A DNA stretch of 64,000 nucleotides from Lachnospiraceae bacterium oral taxon 500 (GCA_002999035.1 CP027241.1:2556195-2620194); one strand, 5' to 3'. Shown: positions 1 through 10,326, numbered from the stretch's first letter. Notes: generated from the sequence alone by a model not told the origin. Program-made: numbers and translations.

Positions 1-516
1 ATCCCGAAACAGATAGGTATGCTCAATATATAGTTGAAACTGGTTAATCTTATAATACGCCAGCCGATCAATCCATTGCTTGAGCCACTTTACTTTCGGA
101 ATCCGGCCGCGGGTCACATCCAAATAATGTCCGCGGTTTAACAGCTTCGGCGCATCCTCAATCCGCAGCCGGGGAAAATCCGCCCCGCACTGCGCCGTAA
201 TCTGCAAAATTGTCTGCATCCCATGCCAAAGCCCCTCGCTGCCGCCGGTTAAAACAATATTCTCTCCCCTGCTGTCGATGGTATAGGCCTGCCCCTTTTC
301 CTGTTCTAAAATCAACTTGATATCGCCCGCTTGACTTTTGCCTTTGGTTAAAAGCAGCGGAAAGCCTAAGTTTTTTCCTAATTTTTCCAAAAACAGCAAA
401 ACCTGCTGATTCAACAGCCTGCCGCCGGCTTTGTCCACCTGCACATAGCTCTCGTAACCGAGTATAAAGCTGCCTGCCTGCATCTCCAATTGCTGCGGTT
501 TCGGTATTAAATACAT
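1..516 (-). CDS. Glycoside hydrolase family 20 (beta-N-acetylhexosaminidase-like), N-terminal part
   Basis: Partial gene: the start lies inside the window (ATG at 516, preceded by AGAAAGGGGA) and the frame runs off the left edge after 172 codons. The translated end contains RIEDAPKLLNRGHYLDVTRG followed by RIPKVKWLKQWIDRLAYYKINQFQLYIEHTY, the entrance to the TIM barrel of GH20 enzymes; residues 1-115 fit the GH20b-type N-terminal domain. Known members remove terminal beta-linked N-acetylhexosamine from glycans or peptidoglycan fragments. No signal peptide is visible, so a cytoplasmic enzyme is likely. The catalytic Asp-Glu pair lies outside the window. It is followed upstream by a 155-bp gap with a long hairpin. 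Confidence 0.75.
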   Translation of the reverse strand, partial: MYLIPKPQQLEMQAGSFILGYESYVQVDKAGGRLLNQQVLLFLEKLGKNLGFPLLLTKGKSQAGDIKLILEQEKGQAYTIDSRGENIVLTGGSEGLWHGMQTILQITAQCGADFPRLRIEDAPKLLNRGHYLDVTRGRIPKVKWLKQWIDRLAYYKINQFQLYIEHTYLFRD

Positions 517-582
517 ATTTTCCCCTTTCTGATGCCGTTGAGCCCCTGCTTGCCCTAAAGTTTGCTAACAGTTCAGACAAAT

Positions 583-647
583 AGGGGCTTATAGTTGCTA
601 TGTCTTTGGAGAACAAGCTCTCCCCAGCATAGCAACCATAAGCCCCT
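583..647. repeat. Long imperfect hairpin
   Basis: Arms AGGGGCTTATAGTTGCTATG (583-602) and its near-complement (628-647) pair over 20 bp with one mismatch. The loop holds a second inverted repeat (ggagaacaagctctcc). It lies downstream of cheR and may act as a terminator-like structure, although no clean T-run follows it on either strand. Confidence 0.6.
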
Positions 648-671
648 GCTCTCTCATCGCTAAAATGAGAG

Positions 672-1472
672 TTACGCTTTGGCAAAAGTCGATTCGCCTT
701 CTTTTTTATAAAAGAAAGTCTGCTCGGAACTGAAATTAAACTTCTGATAACCGATAATCTGCTCAGTACTGCCGACAAACAGTACGCCGCCCGGCTTTAA
801 AGCCAAATTGAACTTATGATAAATTTCATCCTTAGCTTCATTGGTGAAATAAATCAGCACATTCCGGCATACAATCAAATCCATACCCTTCGGATAAGGA
901 TCCTTCAACAGATTATGCTGCTTAAAGGTCACGCATTTTTTAATTTCATCGGAAATCTTATACGATTTACCGACCACCTCCAAATACTTTGCCTTTAAAT
1001 CGGCCGGCACCCCGACAATGCTCTTGGGCGCATACAAGCCTACCTGTGCCTGCTCTAAAATCTGCTTATCAATGTCGGTCGCCAAAATACTGATTTGCTT
1101 GAGCGGTATAAACTTACTCATCAGCATCGCCAAAGAGTAAGGCTCATCGCCGGTCGAACAAGCCGCCGACCAAATCTTGATATTCTTGCTGCCCGCTTTT
1201 TGAAACAAATACGGCAAAACCTTCTCTTCCAGTATTTTCCACTGCGGCGGATTACGATAGAACTCGGAAACGTTGATGGTCATGTAGGTAACGAATTCTT
1301 CGTAAATCTCCCCTTTTAAGCGCAATGCTTTCACATAAGGTTCATAGCCATCATAATTATGCTTACTGATCAAAGCATCCAAACGTCTTTTCATCTGCTT
1401 TTCTTTATATGCAGACAAATCAATCGTTGATATTTTATAAACTTCTTCCTTAAACTTCTCATAATCCATCAT
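672..1472 (-). CDS. cheR: CheR-type protein-glutamate O-methyltransferase
   Basis: 266 residues, full length for CheR. The family uses S-adenosylmethionine to methylate glutamates of chemoreceptors. An N-terminal helical CheR_N region (1-60) is followed by FYRNPPQW (71-78), the SAM-binding WSAACSTGDEPYSLAM (101-116) and CRNVLIYF (202-209), all diagnostic. There is no C-terminal receptor-tethering pentapeptide. The start is double (MM); an AGGAG lies 10 nt upstream of 1472. It begins 18 nt after the S1 protein gene and is probably co-transcribed with it; no other chemotaxis gene is in the window, so its receptor partner is unknown. Confidence 0.92.
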   Translation of the reverse strand: MMDYEKFKEEVYKISTIDLSAYKEKQMKRRLDALISKHNYDGYEPYVKALRLKGEIYEEFVTYMTINVSEFYRNPPQWKILEEKVLPYLFQKAGSKNIKIWSAACSTGDEPYSLAMLMSKFIPLKQISILATDIDKQILEQAQVGLYAPKSIVGVPADLKAKYLEVVGKSYKISDEIKKCVTFKQHNLLKDPYPKGMDLIVCRNVLIYFTNEAKDEIYHKFNLALKPGGVLFVGSTEQIIGYQKFNFSSEQTFFYKKEGESTFAKA

Positions 1473-1490
1473 CCGTTTATCTCTCCTAGA

Positions 1491-2615
1491 CTATTCCGCA
1501 GATTCTTCCGCCGATGCCGCAGTATTTTCTGCCTGCTTAGCGGCCTCTTCCTTCTCCAGTTCCTTAACGGAAAGTGAAATCTTTTTATCTGCTAAGTTCA
1601 AATCGGTTACCTTGGCAGTTACCGTCTGGCCGACACTTAACACATCGGACGGCTTCTCCACATGCTTCATCGAAATCTGGGATACATGCAGTAAGGCATC
1701 AACACCCTTTTCCAATTCGACAAATGCACCGAAATCAGTCATTCTGGCCACCCGACCGCTGACCGTATTTCCGACCGCATATTTGACTTCGGCACCGTTC
1801 CACGGATTTTCATCATCAAACTTCATCGACAAGGAAACCTTTTGCTTATCTTTATCAATTTCCAAAATACGAACCTTGACTTCTTCACCAACCTTGACAA
1901 CATCCTTCGGCGACCGGATTCTGCCCCACGACAGTTCAGAAATATGAACCAAGCCGTCAATTCCGTTGATATTGACAAATGCGCCGTATTCGGTAATATT
2001 TTTTACAACACCGGTCATAACATCGCCGACATGGAGCTGATCAAATACCTCTTCCATCTTAGCGCTCTTTTCTTTTTCCAGCAGCATCCGGCGGTTACCG
2101 ATAATGCGGCTCTTTCTAAGATTGAATTCGGTAATGACAAAGGTAATTTCCTGATTCTTGAATTGATTGAGATTGGAAACATACTCATCGGAAATCAAGG
2201 AAGCCGGAATAAAGATTCTAACTTCATCAATAATTACCACTAAACCACCACTTAACACCAGATTGACCTTAGCAGTAACCTTTTCTCCCGATTTGTACAG
2301 TTCTTCCACCCGGCGATATCCTTCGTCCGCTTTCAATCTCTTATAGGTTAAAAGCACTTGGCCTTCTCCATCGTTAATACGCAGCACTTTAGCCCGGATC
2401 TCCTGTCCGACCTGTACTTCGTTGCGTAAATCAACTGACGGGAAATTGGAATATTCGCTCTTGGGAATAATTCCGTCGGATTTGCCTCCGATGTTCACAT
2501 AAATCTCGTCTTCTTTTACGGAAATTACGGTACCTGTGATGACTTCACCTCTCCGGATCTGCACCGAAAACTGGTCAAGCATCTCTTCAAAACTTTGATT
2601 TTCCATTTCTGACAT
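1491..2615 (-). CDS. rpsA: Four-domain S1 RNA-binding protein (ribosomal protein S1 homologue)
   Basis: 374 residues with four S1 OB-fold repeats at about 22-92, 108-177, 195-264 and 281-351. The third and fourth carry the canonical ending seen in GAFVNINGIDGLVHISELSW and in GAFVELEKGVDALLHVSQIS. The tail (352-374) is Glu/Ala rich and acidic. This matches the short S1 of Bacillota, which binds mRNA and ribosomes. In many Clostridia the protein is fused to or next to IspH; here it stands alone with CheR downstream. The ribosome site AGGAGG is 8 nt before ATG 2615, and a TTGCCA-17-TATGAT promoter lies upstream. Confidence 0.9.
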   Translation of the reverse strand: MSEMENQSFEEMLDQFSVQIRRGEVITGTVISVKEDEIYVNIGGKSDGIIPKSEYSNFPSVDLRNEVQVGQEIRAKVLRINDGEGQVLLTYKRLKADEGYRRVEELYKSGEKVTAKVNLVLSGGLVVIIDEVRIFIPASLISDEYVSNLNQFKNQEITFVITEFNLRKSRIIGNRRMLLEKEKSAKMEEVFDQLHVGDVMTGVVKNITEYGAFVNINGIDGLVHISELSWGRIRSPKDVVKVGEEVKVRILEIDKDKQKVSLSMKFDDENPWNGAEVKYAVGNTVSGRVARMTDFGAFVELEKGVDALLHVSQISMKHVEKPSDVLSVGQTVTAKVTDLNLADKKISLSVKELEKEEAAKQAENTAASAEESAE

Positions 2616-2693
2616 ATGAAATGACCTCCTAAAAATTTAAAATACTCCGACACCATTTGCCCTAATACAAGGGAAAATAGATGTCTAAGCTGT

Positions 2694-2722
2694 ATCATAA
2701 CACACTTTTTTCGACTTGGCAA
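2694..2722 (-). promoter_or_regulatory. Sigma-A-type promoter of rpsA-cheR
   Basis: On the minus strand TTGCCA (2717-2722) and TATGAT (2694-2699) are separated by 17 bp, about 80 bp upstream of the rpsA start. Confidence 0.7.
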
Positions 2723-2772
2723 TTGATTTGACTAAAATATTTCTATTTTTTTCAGTTTAGGCAAGCAGCTGG

Positions 2773-2825
2773 TTATGATTGATATACAACAAAGAGCCTG
2801 CGCTCCAGAGGCATATCAATCATAA
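2773..2825. repeat. Inverted repeat, 13-bp perfect arms
   Basis: TTATGATTGATAT (2773-2785) pairs with ATATCAATCATAA (2813-2825). It is preceded by GTTTAGGCAAGCAG, which resembles the ends of the AGTTCAGGCAAG palindromic family seen at 44427-44504. It is located between the hydrolase gene and the rpsA promoter. Confidence 0.5.
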
Positions 2826-2866
2826 TCGGCTATTCGCCGGACACCCGCACTTGGACAAGCGATTTG

Positions 2867-3796
2867 CTAAGCAATAACGTTTTTCTGCAAAAACGCTAAA
2901 ATTTTGGCAAAAACTTCCTCTTTCCCTTTTTCATGCAGTACTTCGTGACGCATTTGGTCATACAGCTTTAACTGTACACTCTTTATGCCCAGCTCCTTAT
3001 ACATCAAATACAACTCCATAATTCGCCGGCCGTTTTCATTTAAGGGATCGGCGCCGCCGGAAATAATTAAAATCGGCAGGTCTTTCCTGATTTGACGCAG
3101 CTGCTCCGGATGATACATCTGCAATACGTTTTCGGATAATTCATACAAAAAATTATTGGACACCTGGTAGCCACACATCGGATCCTGATCATATTTGCGT
3201 ACTTCCTCCAAATTGCTGCACACCCAGGCAAACGGAGAAAAATCATTTTCAAACTTTTTGTTATAATTATAAAAAGTGATATCATTGGCCAGCTTTGAAT
3301 TAAAATACTCGCCGGTCGCCAGCATAATCATTTTCAACAAAAGCCGACCGTAAAAAGCCTTCGGCCACGGCTGTTTTAAACTGCCGAGCAAAACCACGCC
3401 GTCAACGCTGTCACTGTACTTTTGAATAAACTTCTGAATAATCAGCGAGCCCATGCTGTGACCGATCAAAAATAGCGGCAGCCCCGGATACTCCCGGTGC
3501 AGCATATCGACATAATACTTTTGATCCATAATAATCCGGCGAAAACCGCCCTTTTCCAACGCGCCCAACCGGCCGTTTTTCAGTCCGGTCTGCCCCTGAC
3601 TGCGGTGATCACCGGCCGCCACCAAAAAGCCGTATCCATTTAAAAAGCGGGCAAACTCATCATAGCGCCGAACATGCTCAACCATACCGGTTAAAAACAA
3701 AACCACTCCCACCGCCGGTTTCTCCGGATGCCATATTCTGAAATAATTTTTTTGTTCGCCTTCCCGCTCAATCCACCGTTCTTCTGTCTTGATCAT
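2867..3796 (-). CDS. Alpha/beta hydrolase, monoacylglycerol lipase/lysophospholipase type
   Basis: 309 residues of the serine aminopeptidase S33/Hydrolase_4 family. The nucleophile elbow GHSMG gives Ser114; the other likely triad members are Asp250 (ISGGADP) and His284 (MRHEVLHE). HG-type oxyanion sequence near residue 36 and DHRSQGQTG (63-71) match the D-xRGxG signature of monoglyceride lipases. No signal peptide is visible, so it is probably cytosolic and acts on mono- or lysoacyl lipids, but the substrate is not deducible. GGAAGGAGATTAAA precedes ATG 3796. It starts 1 nt after the stop of the RNase G gene, so the two are probably one transcript. Confidence 0.85.
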   Translation of the reverse strand: MIKTEERWIEREGEQKNYFRIWHPEKPAVGVVLFLTGMVEHVRRYDEFARFLNGYGFLVAAGDHRSQGQTGLKNGRLGALEKGGFRRIIMDQKYYVDMLHREYPGLPLFLIGHSMGSLIIQKFIQKYSDSVDGVVLLGSLKQPWPKAFYGRLLLKMIMLATGEYFNSKLANDITFYNYNKKFENDFSPFAWVCSNLEEVRKYDQDPMCGYQVSNNFLYELSENVLQMYHPEQLRQIRKDLPILIISGGADPLNENGRRIMELYLMYKELGIKSVQLKLYDQMRHEVLHEKGKEEVFAKILAFLQKNVIA

Positions 3797-3797
3797 T

Positions 3798-4940
3798 TTA
3801 ATCTCCTTCCTCTATGTAACTTCGCCTTTGCTCCGCCCACACCGCTAAGCTGTCATATTTTTTCTTGCGGGTCAGCTCCATAATTCCTAATTTAGTCAAG
3901 TCATGCACCAGTGCCGGTACGGGATCGGCTGCCAGATGCGCCGCCATTTTCGCCAGCAGTTCCCGTTGATGCGCCGGCTCTTTCATATCAATAAAATCAA
4001 TTAAAATCATCCCGGATAAGTTCCGCAGCCGAATCTGCCGGGCCGCTTCTTTAGCCGCCTCCAAATTGGTTTTAAATACTGTTTTTTCATGCTCCTTGCC
4101 GCCCTTAGTTTTGCCGGTATTGACATCAATCACATTCATTGCTTCGGTTTTTTCCAGAATCAAATAGCCGCCGCCGGGCAGCCAGATTTTCTTTTTCTCC
4201 GCTTCTTTCAAAGCCCCCGCCAGGTCATGGCGCAAAGCATAATCCACTTCCCGATAATGCACCGCTAAAGATAGCCCATTTTGTTTGACATATGCCACCG
4301 CTTGATCAAAACTTGGCCGGTCATTGGTATAGACCTCGTCCACTTCTTTGCAGTTTTTTAAAATATCCAAATCTTCTCTGCCCCGCAAAATGCAAGGGCC
4401 TTTGCCGTATTTTGCCCTCTCCTCCAGCCGCTCTGCCTGCTCCTGCAATGCCTGCATTTCCTGCCACAGCGCCGTTTCCTCTTCGGTTCCGGAGCGAATG
4501 ATAAAGCCATAGCGCCGGTCTTTATCCCGTAAAAACTCCTCCAGCCCCTTTCTTTTAGCTCTTTCCATTTTTTGGCTGAAATAAAGTTTATTTTCACCCG
4601 ACAGCAAAACCGCAAACGAGCCTTCCAGAGAAAACTTCATAGTCAGCTTGGCCCCCTTTTGGCCGCTGCTGCTGCGCACCGCCTGCACCAAAATCGAATC
4701 GCCGCTTTTTATTTCCGCCGTCACATCCCGATATGGCAAAAAACCGATATTTTCTTCTCCGATATTGACAAAGGCCGAACTGATGGCATTTTTCTTCTCC
4801 TGTACTACTCCGATATAAATGTTTCCCTCGGCCGTTTCCGCCAGCATTGACTGCGGATAAAGGTCGTAAATATGGTCATAATCATCGACGGTATAATAGT
4901 ATAGCTGTTCCTGCCATTTGGCAATGTATAATTTCATCAT
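3798..4940 (-). CDS. rng: Ribonuclease G/E family endoribonuclease
   Basis: About 380 residues from the start chosen here (MMKLYIAKW at 4940 or 4937); an in-frame TTG extends it to 5057, but those 39 residues are not family-like. It carries an N-terminal S1 region, then the RNase E/G catalytic core: GGGYLILEKTEAMNVIDVNTGK, LRNLSGMILIDFIDM and LGIMELTRKKKYDSL. The Asp residues in DVNTG and IDFID are the Mg2+ ligands of the family. It is shorter than E. coli RNase G and lacks the CPxCxG zinc-link. It presumably processes rRNA or decays mRNA. The ribosome site before 4940 is weak (ACACGGTAACG), so the start is uncertain. Confidence 0.88.
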   Translation of the reverse strand: MMKLYIAKWQEQLYYYTVDDYDHIYDLYPQSMLAETAEGNIYIGVVQEKKNAISSAFVNIGEENIGFLPYRDVTAEIKSGDSILVQAVRSSSGQKGAKLTMKFSLEGSFAVLLSGENKLYFSQKMERAKRKGLEEFLRDKDRRYGFIIRSGTEEETALWQEMQALQEQAERLEERAKYGKGPCILRGREDLDILKNCKEVDEVYTNDRPSFDQAVAYVKQNGLSLAVHYREVDYALRHDLAGALKEAEKKKIWLPGGGYLILEKTEAMNVIDVNTGKTKGGKEHEKTVFKTNLEAAKEAARQIRLRNLSGMILIDFIDMKEPAHQRELLAKMAAHLAADPVPALVHDLTKLGIMELTRKKKYDSLAVWAEQRRSYIEEGD

Positions 4941-5073
4941 CGTTACCGTGTCCCATCTCTTTCGCATCGCTCTCGTACAGCCATCCGTTAAAAGCGCTTG
5001 TGCCTGGCTATATCCCGCTTTTTCCATCCGCTTGCAGCCAATGCAAGGTTTCACCAATCTTGTAAATAAGGAT

Positions 5074-5102
5074 AGTATACCATAGAAGTCCGTTTAAGAA
5101 AA
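5074..5102 (-). promoter_or_regulatory. Possible promoter of rng
   Basis: The minus strand has TATACT at 5074-5079 but only a weak -35 (TTTTCT, 5097-5102). If it is used, the rng leader is about 125 nt. The remaining sequence between the two divergent genes (4941-5365) holds this promoter, the comFB promoter and no coding sequence I can support. Confidence 0.35.
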
Positions 5103-5172
5103 GCCATTCCGAAAATTTGCCGGGAAAACCCGAAACCTTAAAACCCGATTTTAAGATTTTTTGGCAAAAACA

Positions 5173-5201
5173 TTGTATTTTTTTGTGTAAACTGTTATAA
5201 T
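5173..5201 (+). promoter_or_regulatory. Promoter of comFB-like gene
   Basis: TTGTAT (5173-5178), 17-bp spacer, TATAAT (5196-5201) with an extended -10 TG at 5193-5194. It is 165 bp upstream of the ATG. Confidence 0.65.
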
Positions 5202-5365
5202 TAGTTTAAGCTTCTTGAGATTAGGGGCGATTACAAAAGGTCTTGATCTATTTATGTGATTTAGCAGCTTTGAGTCCGGTTTTTCGAACTCAAACGGACA
5301 ATTTCCTTTCCGGTGAAAAACAGTTGATCATTGCCTTTGAACATTCATTTCTGAAGGGGGATTTT

Positions 5366-5656
5366 ATGCAAATTCATAATGTTATGGAAGATTTTGTCTT
5401 AGACATTTTAGACGACACCTTGAAAAGAATGCCGGATTTTTGCCAATGCGAACAATGCCGGATGGATGTGGCTGCTCTGATTTTAAATGACGTGAAACCT
5501 CATTATGTTGTCAGCGAAAAGGGCTATGCTTTTTCCAAAGCCAATCTTTTGTCCCGTCAGTTTAAAACCGATTTGACAGCCGAAGTCATCAAAGCCGTTA
5601 TGGTTGTTTCCGAAAATCCGCGTCACTCCAAAGAAGAAAGCGTAATAACCAAATAA
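5366..5656 (+). CDS. ComFB-family (late competence development) protein
   Basis: 96 residues. The start is ATG 5366 because GAAGGGGG sits 5 nt upstream; the open frame begins further upstream but is not family-like. Residues 4-20 (HNVMEDFVLDILDDTLK) and the Cys cluster CQCEQCRMDVAALILNDVKPHY (Cys26, Cys28, Cys31) match ComFB, a small metal-binding family; cyanobacterial members bind cyclic di-nucleotides. It stands alone on the plus strand with its own promoter, divergent from rng and convergent with enolase. Role here is unknown; comEA and comEC are elsewhere in the window. Confidence 0.75.
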   Translation: MQIHNVMEDFVLDILDDTLKRMPDFCQCEQCRMDVAALILNDVKPHYVVSEKGYAFSKANLLSRQFKTDLTAEVIKAVMVVSENPRHSKEESVITK

Positions 5657-5776
5657 ACTTTATATATTTACAGCAACAGTCAGTTAAGAAAAGCATACTT
5701 CCTCTTAATTGGCTGTTTTCTGTTAATCCTTATTCTATATGGGTCAAGCGCACTTCTGCTCTGCGCCGGCAAATAA

Positions 5777-5820
5777 AATATTGCCGGAAACTCTGATTTT
5801 TCAGGCTTTCCGGCAATATT
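5777..5820. terminator. Bidirectional terminator between comFB and eno
   Basis: Perfect 14-bp stem AATATTGCCGGAAA (5777-5790) with its complement (5807-5820) and a 16-nt loop. On the minus strand it is followed by TTTTATTT, so it mainly serves enolase. Confidence 0.8.
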
Positions 5821-5846
5821 CTTAAATTCTATGACTTATTTTCCGC

Positions 5847-7187
<1,341 letters not shown>

Positions 7188-7263
7188 TTAATCTCCTTTC
7201 AAAATGCTTTTGTGCACAATTTTTAAACCAGGCATACGCGACATCCATTTGCCTTTCCTTTAT

Positions 7264-7291
7264 AGTATACCTGATACTGTCAAAAAATCAA
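7264..7291 (-). promoter_or_regulatory. Promoter of eno
   Basis: On the minus strand TTGATT (7286-7291), 16-bp spacer, TATACT (7264-7269), about 80 bp before the enolase start. Confidence 0.65.
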
Positions 7292-7330
7292 GAATTTTCT
7301 TATAAAATTGTTACAGCCCGGACAAGCCAC

Positions 7331-8806
7331 TCACTGCGTTACCCGCTGAATGTTTTTGGCAAAGTTCTGATTGCCGGCAATGACCACGGCATAATTGAGG
7401 AATAACACATCATCAAAACCCTGTTCCACCGCATAGGCCGCAGCGTTTGCCTGAAAATGCCGGGGATCGATCACATGAATTTCCTTATAATGATTCATCA
7501 AAAACGGAATAAAGGCATTGCCGTAAGAATCCTTAAACACCAGGATTTTCCGGTCGGTGTCAACATTAGTCGTAATCACCGACAACGGCTCATCACCGCT
7601 TAAAAACACCAAATATTTATTCTTAAAACTCGGCTTGCCGTAGTTTTCATTGATGACATTCCAGTTCAGCACACCGCCCTTGGCCGTGTGAATTTGAAAG
7701 GTCGACTCCACTAACGGCATAAACACTTCAACCGTATCGGGGTTAGCCGCTATCTTGGCGCTTCGGGTCTTATCATACAAAGTGCCTAAAAATCCCGGGA
7801 ACTCCTTTTTTTCATACTTATCCAAGGTAACCGGTGAAAAGCCGGCCGTCTTTACAAAAGCCTCATACGCATAATACGCTCCTCTGGCCGTCCAGTGGTG
7901 ATCCGAGCGAAAATATAAATAATCCTGATAATGCGAAAGCAGTGAGCTTCTGGCATCAACCGGCGTAATCCGCGGACTGAAAAAGCTATTAATCAACTGA
8001 ATTGCTTCTTCCTGTGAGCTGCCCATTTCCCGGTATTTTTTATTAGGAATAAACTCAATATGACTGGGCGCTACCAGCGAAAAGACCCGCATCGATTCCG
8101 GCATTTTAGCGGCAAACTGGTTGATACTTTCCGCGTAAAACTGGCAGGACGCTGACCGGTAACCGAATATTTCATAAGCGGCATCTTTGAGCACCAAAAA
8201 GTTGCTCTTGACTTCGCCGGCCTCATTATCCTGGGTATCCTCAATGACCGTTTCCATATTCGGTGCTGCCTGCTCCGAAGCAGCAGCGGACGGCTTTGTT
8301 TCCTCCGGGTGCCGGGCCAGGTACTCGGCAATTTGCCGCCGGGCATAAAGCTTAACCCGATCGTTCAAATCACTGACGCTGCTGACCAGACCGGCCTGAG
8401 CGGCCATAGTTTCCGTTTCGGTCGTATCTGCGGACTTTTCGTTCTCGGCGGTAGAAGCTTCTTTCGGATCTTTCTCCTGTGCCTTATCCGGATCAGCCGC
8501 AAACTGATCGCCCGTTTTTAAAGTCAAGATCTCCGCTTCATCCTCACCGGCCATGCCCTTTAAGGCCATCAGCTTATCATTCAGACTGATCCAGCTATCC
8601 CGAAACATAAAACGGTCGGCATAAAAGGTTTCAATCCCGCTGAAAAAATCACCGTTTTTTAGAGCTTCCGTTGAAAATTCCGGGAACTTAGCCAGTGTCC
8701 TGTTCTCCGCCGCCGAAACCTCCGCTTTGTTATATAAAAACAAGTTCATAACGCCCATCGCCAAAAGACCTAATACAAATAATACAACATTTAATTTTTT
8801 AATCAT
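7331..8806 (-). CDS. DHHW-motif (AlgX/AlgJ-like) SGNH-type surface-polymer acetylation protein
   Basis: 491 residues from ATG 8806 (MIKKLNVV..., with AAGGA upstream); the frame extends 51 codons further but overlaps the MBOAT gene out of register. Residues 5-25 form a membrane anchor, then SAAENRTLAKFPEFS, the standard opening of DHHW proteins. Residues 100-200 are an acidic, low-complexity insertion (many E, T, A). The name-giving motif is DHHW at 302-305, and VFKDSYGNAFIPFL near the C-terminus supplies the likely nucleophile Ser. By analogy with AlgJ/AlgX it is an extracytoplasmic partner of an MBOAT acyltransferase, encoded just upstream (8836-10221), for O-acetylation of a cell-surface glycan. 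The glycan is not identifiable. Confidence 0.85.
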   Translation of the reverse strand: MIKKLNVVLFVLGLLAMGVMNLFLYNKAEVSAAENRTLAKFPEFSTEALKNGDFFSGIETFYADRFMFRDSWISLNDKLMALKGMAGEDEAEILTLKTGDQFAADPDKAQEKDPKEASTAENEKSADTTETETMAAQAGLVSSVSDLNDRVKLYARRQIAEYLARHPEETKPSAAASEQAAPNMETVIEDTQDNEAGEVKSNFLVLKDAAYEIFGYRSASCQFYAESINQFAAKMPESMRVFSLVAPSHIEFIPNKKYREMGSSQEEAIQLINSFFSPRITPVDARSSLLSHYQDYLYFRSDHHWTARGAYYAYEAFVKTAGFSPVTLDKYEKKEFPGFLGTLYDKTRSAKIAANPDTVEVFMPLVESTFQIHTAKGGVLNWNVINENYGKPSFKNKYLVFLSGDEPLSVITTNVDTDRKILVFKDSYGNAFIPFLMNHYKEIHVIDPRHFQANAAAYAVEQGFDDVLFLNYAVVIAGNQNFAKNIQRVTQ

Positions 8807-8835
8807 TTTCTTTTTTCCTTCTTTATTACTGCTGA

Positions 8836-10221
8836 TTAAAACCGAAAATATAAAAACGGATTGTAGGTCCGGCCGACCAGCATAGCTACCGATGCAAAGA
8901 AAAGCCCGCCGTTGAGAGCCAGCAAAAGCGGTGTTTCTCCCAGCCGCAGCCGCTTCCAAATAAACGCCAATAGCGGTGTGCAGGCAATCACTGCCAAAAT
9001 AATAAAATAAAGATTATTGGTAAACATAATCTCAAACTGCAGGTTCCAAACCGGAAGCCCCGCCAAACCAAACATTTGACGCAAATAACCAAGCCCGTCT
9101 TTTAACGATTCAAAATAGAAAAAGACCCAGCCAACCAAAGTAATGAATACACAGTAAATATGGCCGAAAACCCTCGGCATTTTCCGGCCGGATGTCCGCC
9201 CCAAAATCCGTTCCAGACCAATCAGCACGCCGTAATAAAGCCCCCAAACCACAAAGTTCCAGGAAGCGCCGTGCCACAGCCCCGTTAAGAACCAGACAAT
9301 AAACAAATTGCGAAAAACATGGCGACGGTTTCCACCTAACGGAATATACAGGTAATCGCGGAAAAACGAGCCCAGCGAAATATGCCAGCGCCGCCAAAAG
9401 TCCGTAGCTGAGGTTGAAACATAGGGGTAGTTAAAGTTTTCCTTATAGGTAAAACCAAACATCTTACCCATACCAATTGCCATATCCGAGTAACCGGAAA
9501 AATCAAAATAAATCTGAAAAGAAAAAAACAAAATCCCCAGCCATGAGCCCAACACCGACGCATTTTGGCCGCCGACCGTTAACAGGCCTTCGCCCAAGGC
9601 TCCGGCAGTATTGGCAATGATTACCTTTTTGGCCAAGCCCAAAATAAAGCGGTTGACACCGCTGCTGAAATCATCCAGCTTAAAGACCCGATTATCAATT
9701 TCATTGGCAATATCGACATAGCGGACAATCGGCCCGGCTACCAGTTGATGGAAGAGCGACACAAACAGCATGAACTTGGCAAAAGAATGCTGTGCCTTGG
9801 CCTCACCCCGGTAAACGTCAATCGTATAAGAAATCGTTTGAAAGGTATAAAAAGAAATCCCGATCGGCAGAGAAAAACCCTTATATTCAATCGGCAAACC
9901 TGTCAGCGCCGCAATCGTACCGGCAATCATGCCGGAATATTTAAATACCGCCAACAGTCCTAAGTTCAGCACCAAAGAACTCGCCACTGCTGCTTTTGCT
10001 TGCCACCGGCCGCGGTGGCTCTCAATAATCAAGCCATGAAAATAATCAATCGTGGCACTGAAAATCAATAAAGTAATCCAAACCGGCTCACCCCAAGCGT
10101 AAAAAATCAGGGAAGCAATAATCAGTACCCAATTTTTGGCACTGCGGGTCGGCATTTGATAATATACCAACAGGCACACCGGCAAAAATACAAATATAAA
10201 AAAAAGACTTGAAAATACCAT
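8836..10221 (-). CDS. MBOAT family O-acyltransferase (AlgI/DltB-like)
   Basis: 461 residues with about 10-12 hydrophobic segments. It carries the hallmark DFWRRWHISL (275-284) and the active-site His317 in LTGLWHGASWNFVVWG. AlgI-like proteins pass acetyl groups across the membrane to a periplasmic or surface SGNH partner. GCAGGAAGAGG precedes ATG 10221, and a TTGACA-17-TAAAAT promoter lies upstream. The DHHW gene starts 30 nt downstream, forming a compact two-gene module. No dltA, dltC or polysaccharide synthase is adjacent, so the acceptor polymer is unknown. Confidence 0.9.
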   Translation of the reverse strand: MVFSSLFFIFVFLPVCLLVYYQMPTRSAKNWVLIIASLIFYAWGEPVWITLLIFSATIDYFHGLIIESHRGRWQAKAAVASSLVLNLGLLAVFKYSGMIAGTIAALTGLPIEYKGFSLPIGISFYTFQTISYTIDVYRGEAKAQHSFAKFMLFVSLFHQLVAGPIVRYVDIANEIDNRVFKLDDFSSGVNRFILGLAKKVIIANTAGALGEGLLTVGGQNASVLGSWLGILFFSFQIYFDFSGYSDMAIGMGKMFGFTYKENFNYPYVSTSATDFWRRWHISLGSFFRDYLYIPLGGNRRHVFRNLFIVWFLTGLWHGASWNFVVWGLYYGVLIGLERILGRTSGRKMPRVFGHIYCVFITLVGWVFFYFESLKDGLGYLRQMFGLAGLPVWNLQFEIMFTNNLYFIILAVIACTPLLAFIWKRLRLGETPLLLALNGGLFFASVAMLVGRTYNPFLYFRF

Positions 10222-10297
10222 CGTTTCCTCTTCCTGCTAAGACAATTCTTGCGCCGTTTTACTGTAATCACCGCCCTCCGGCGGCGTTGCTTTCCCT

Positions 10298-10326
10298 ATT
10301 TTAGCCTATAAGAATTCGGCTGTCAA
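10298..10326 (-). promoter_or_regulatory. Promoter of the MBOAT-DHHW module
   Basis: TTGACA (10321-10326), exact 17-bp spacer, TAAAAT (10298-10303) on the minus strand, 77 bp upstream of the MBOAT start. Confidence 0.75.

Noticed and set aside
158-778. 206-codon open frame across the end of cheR and the start of the GH20 gene
   Set aside because: It is out of frame with two well-supported genes on the same strand and its translation has no family features.
4941-5057. 39-residue N-terminal extension of RNase G
   Set aside because: It needs a TTG start without a convincing ribosome site, and the family begins at the MKLYIAKW-type sequence.
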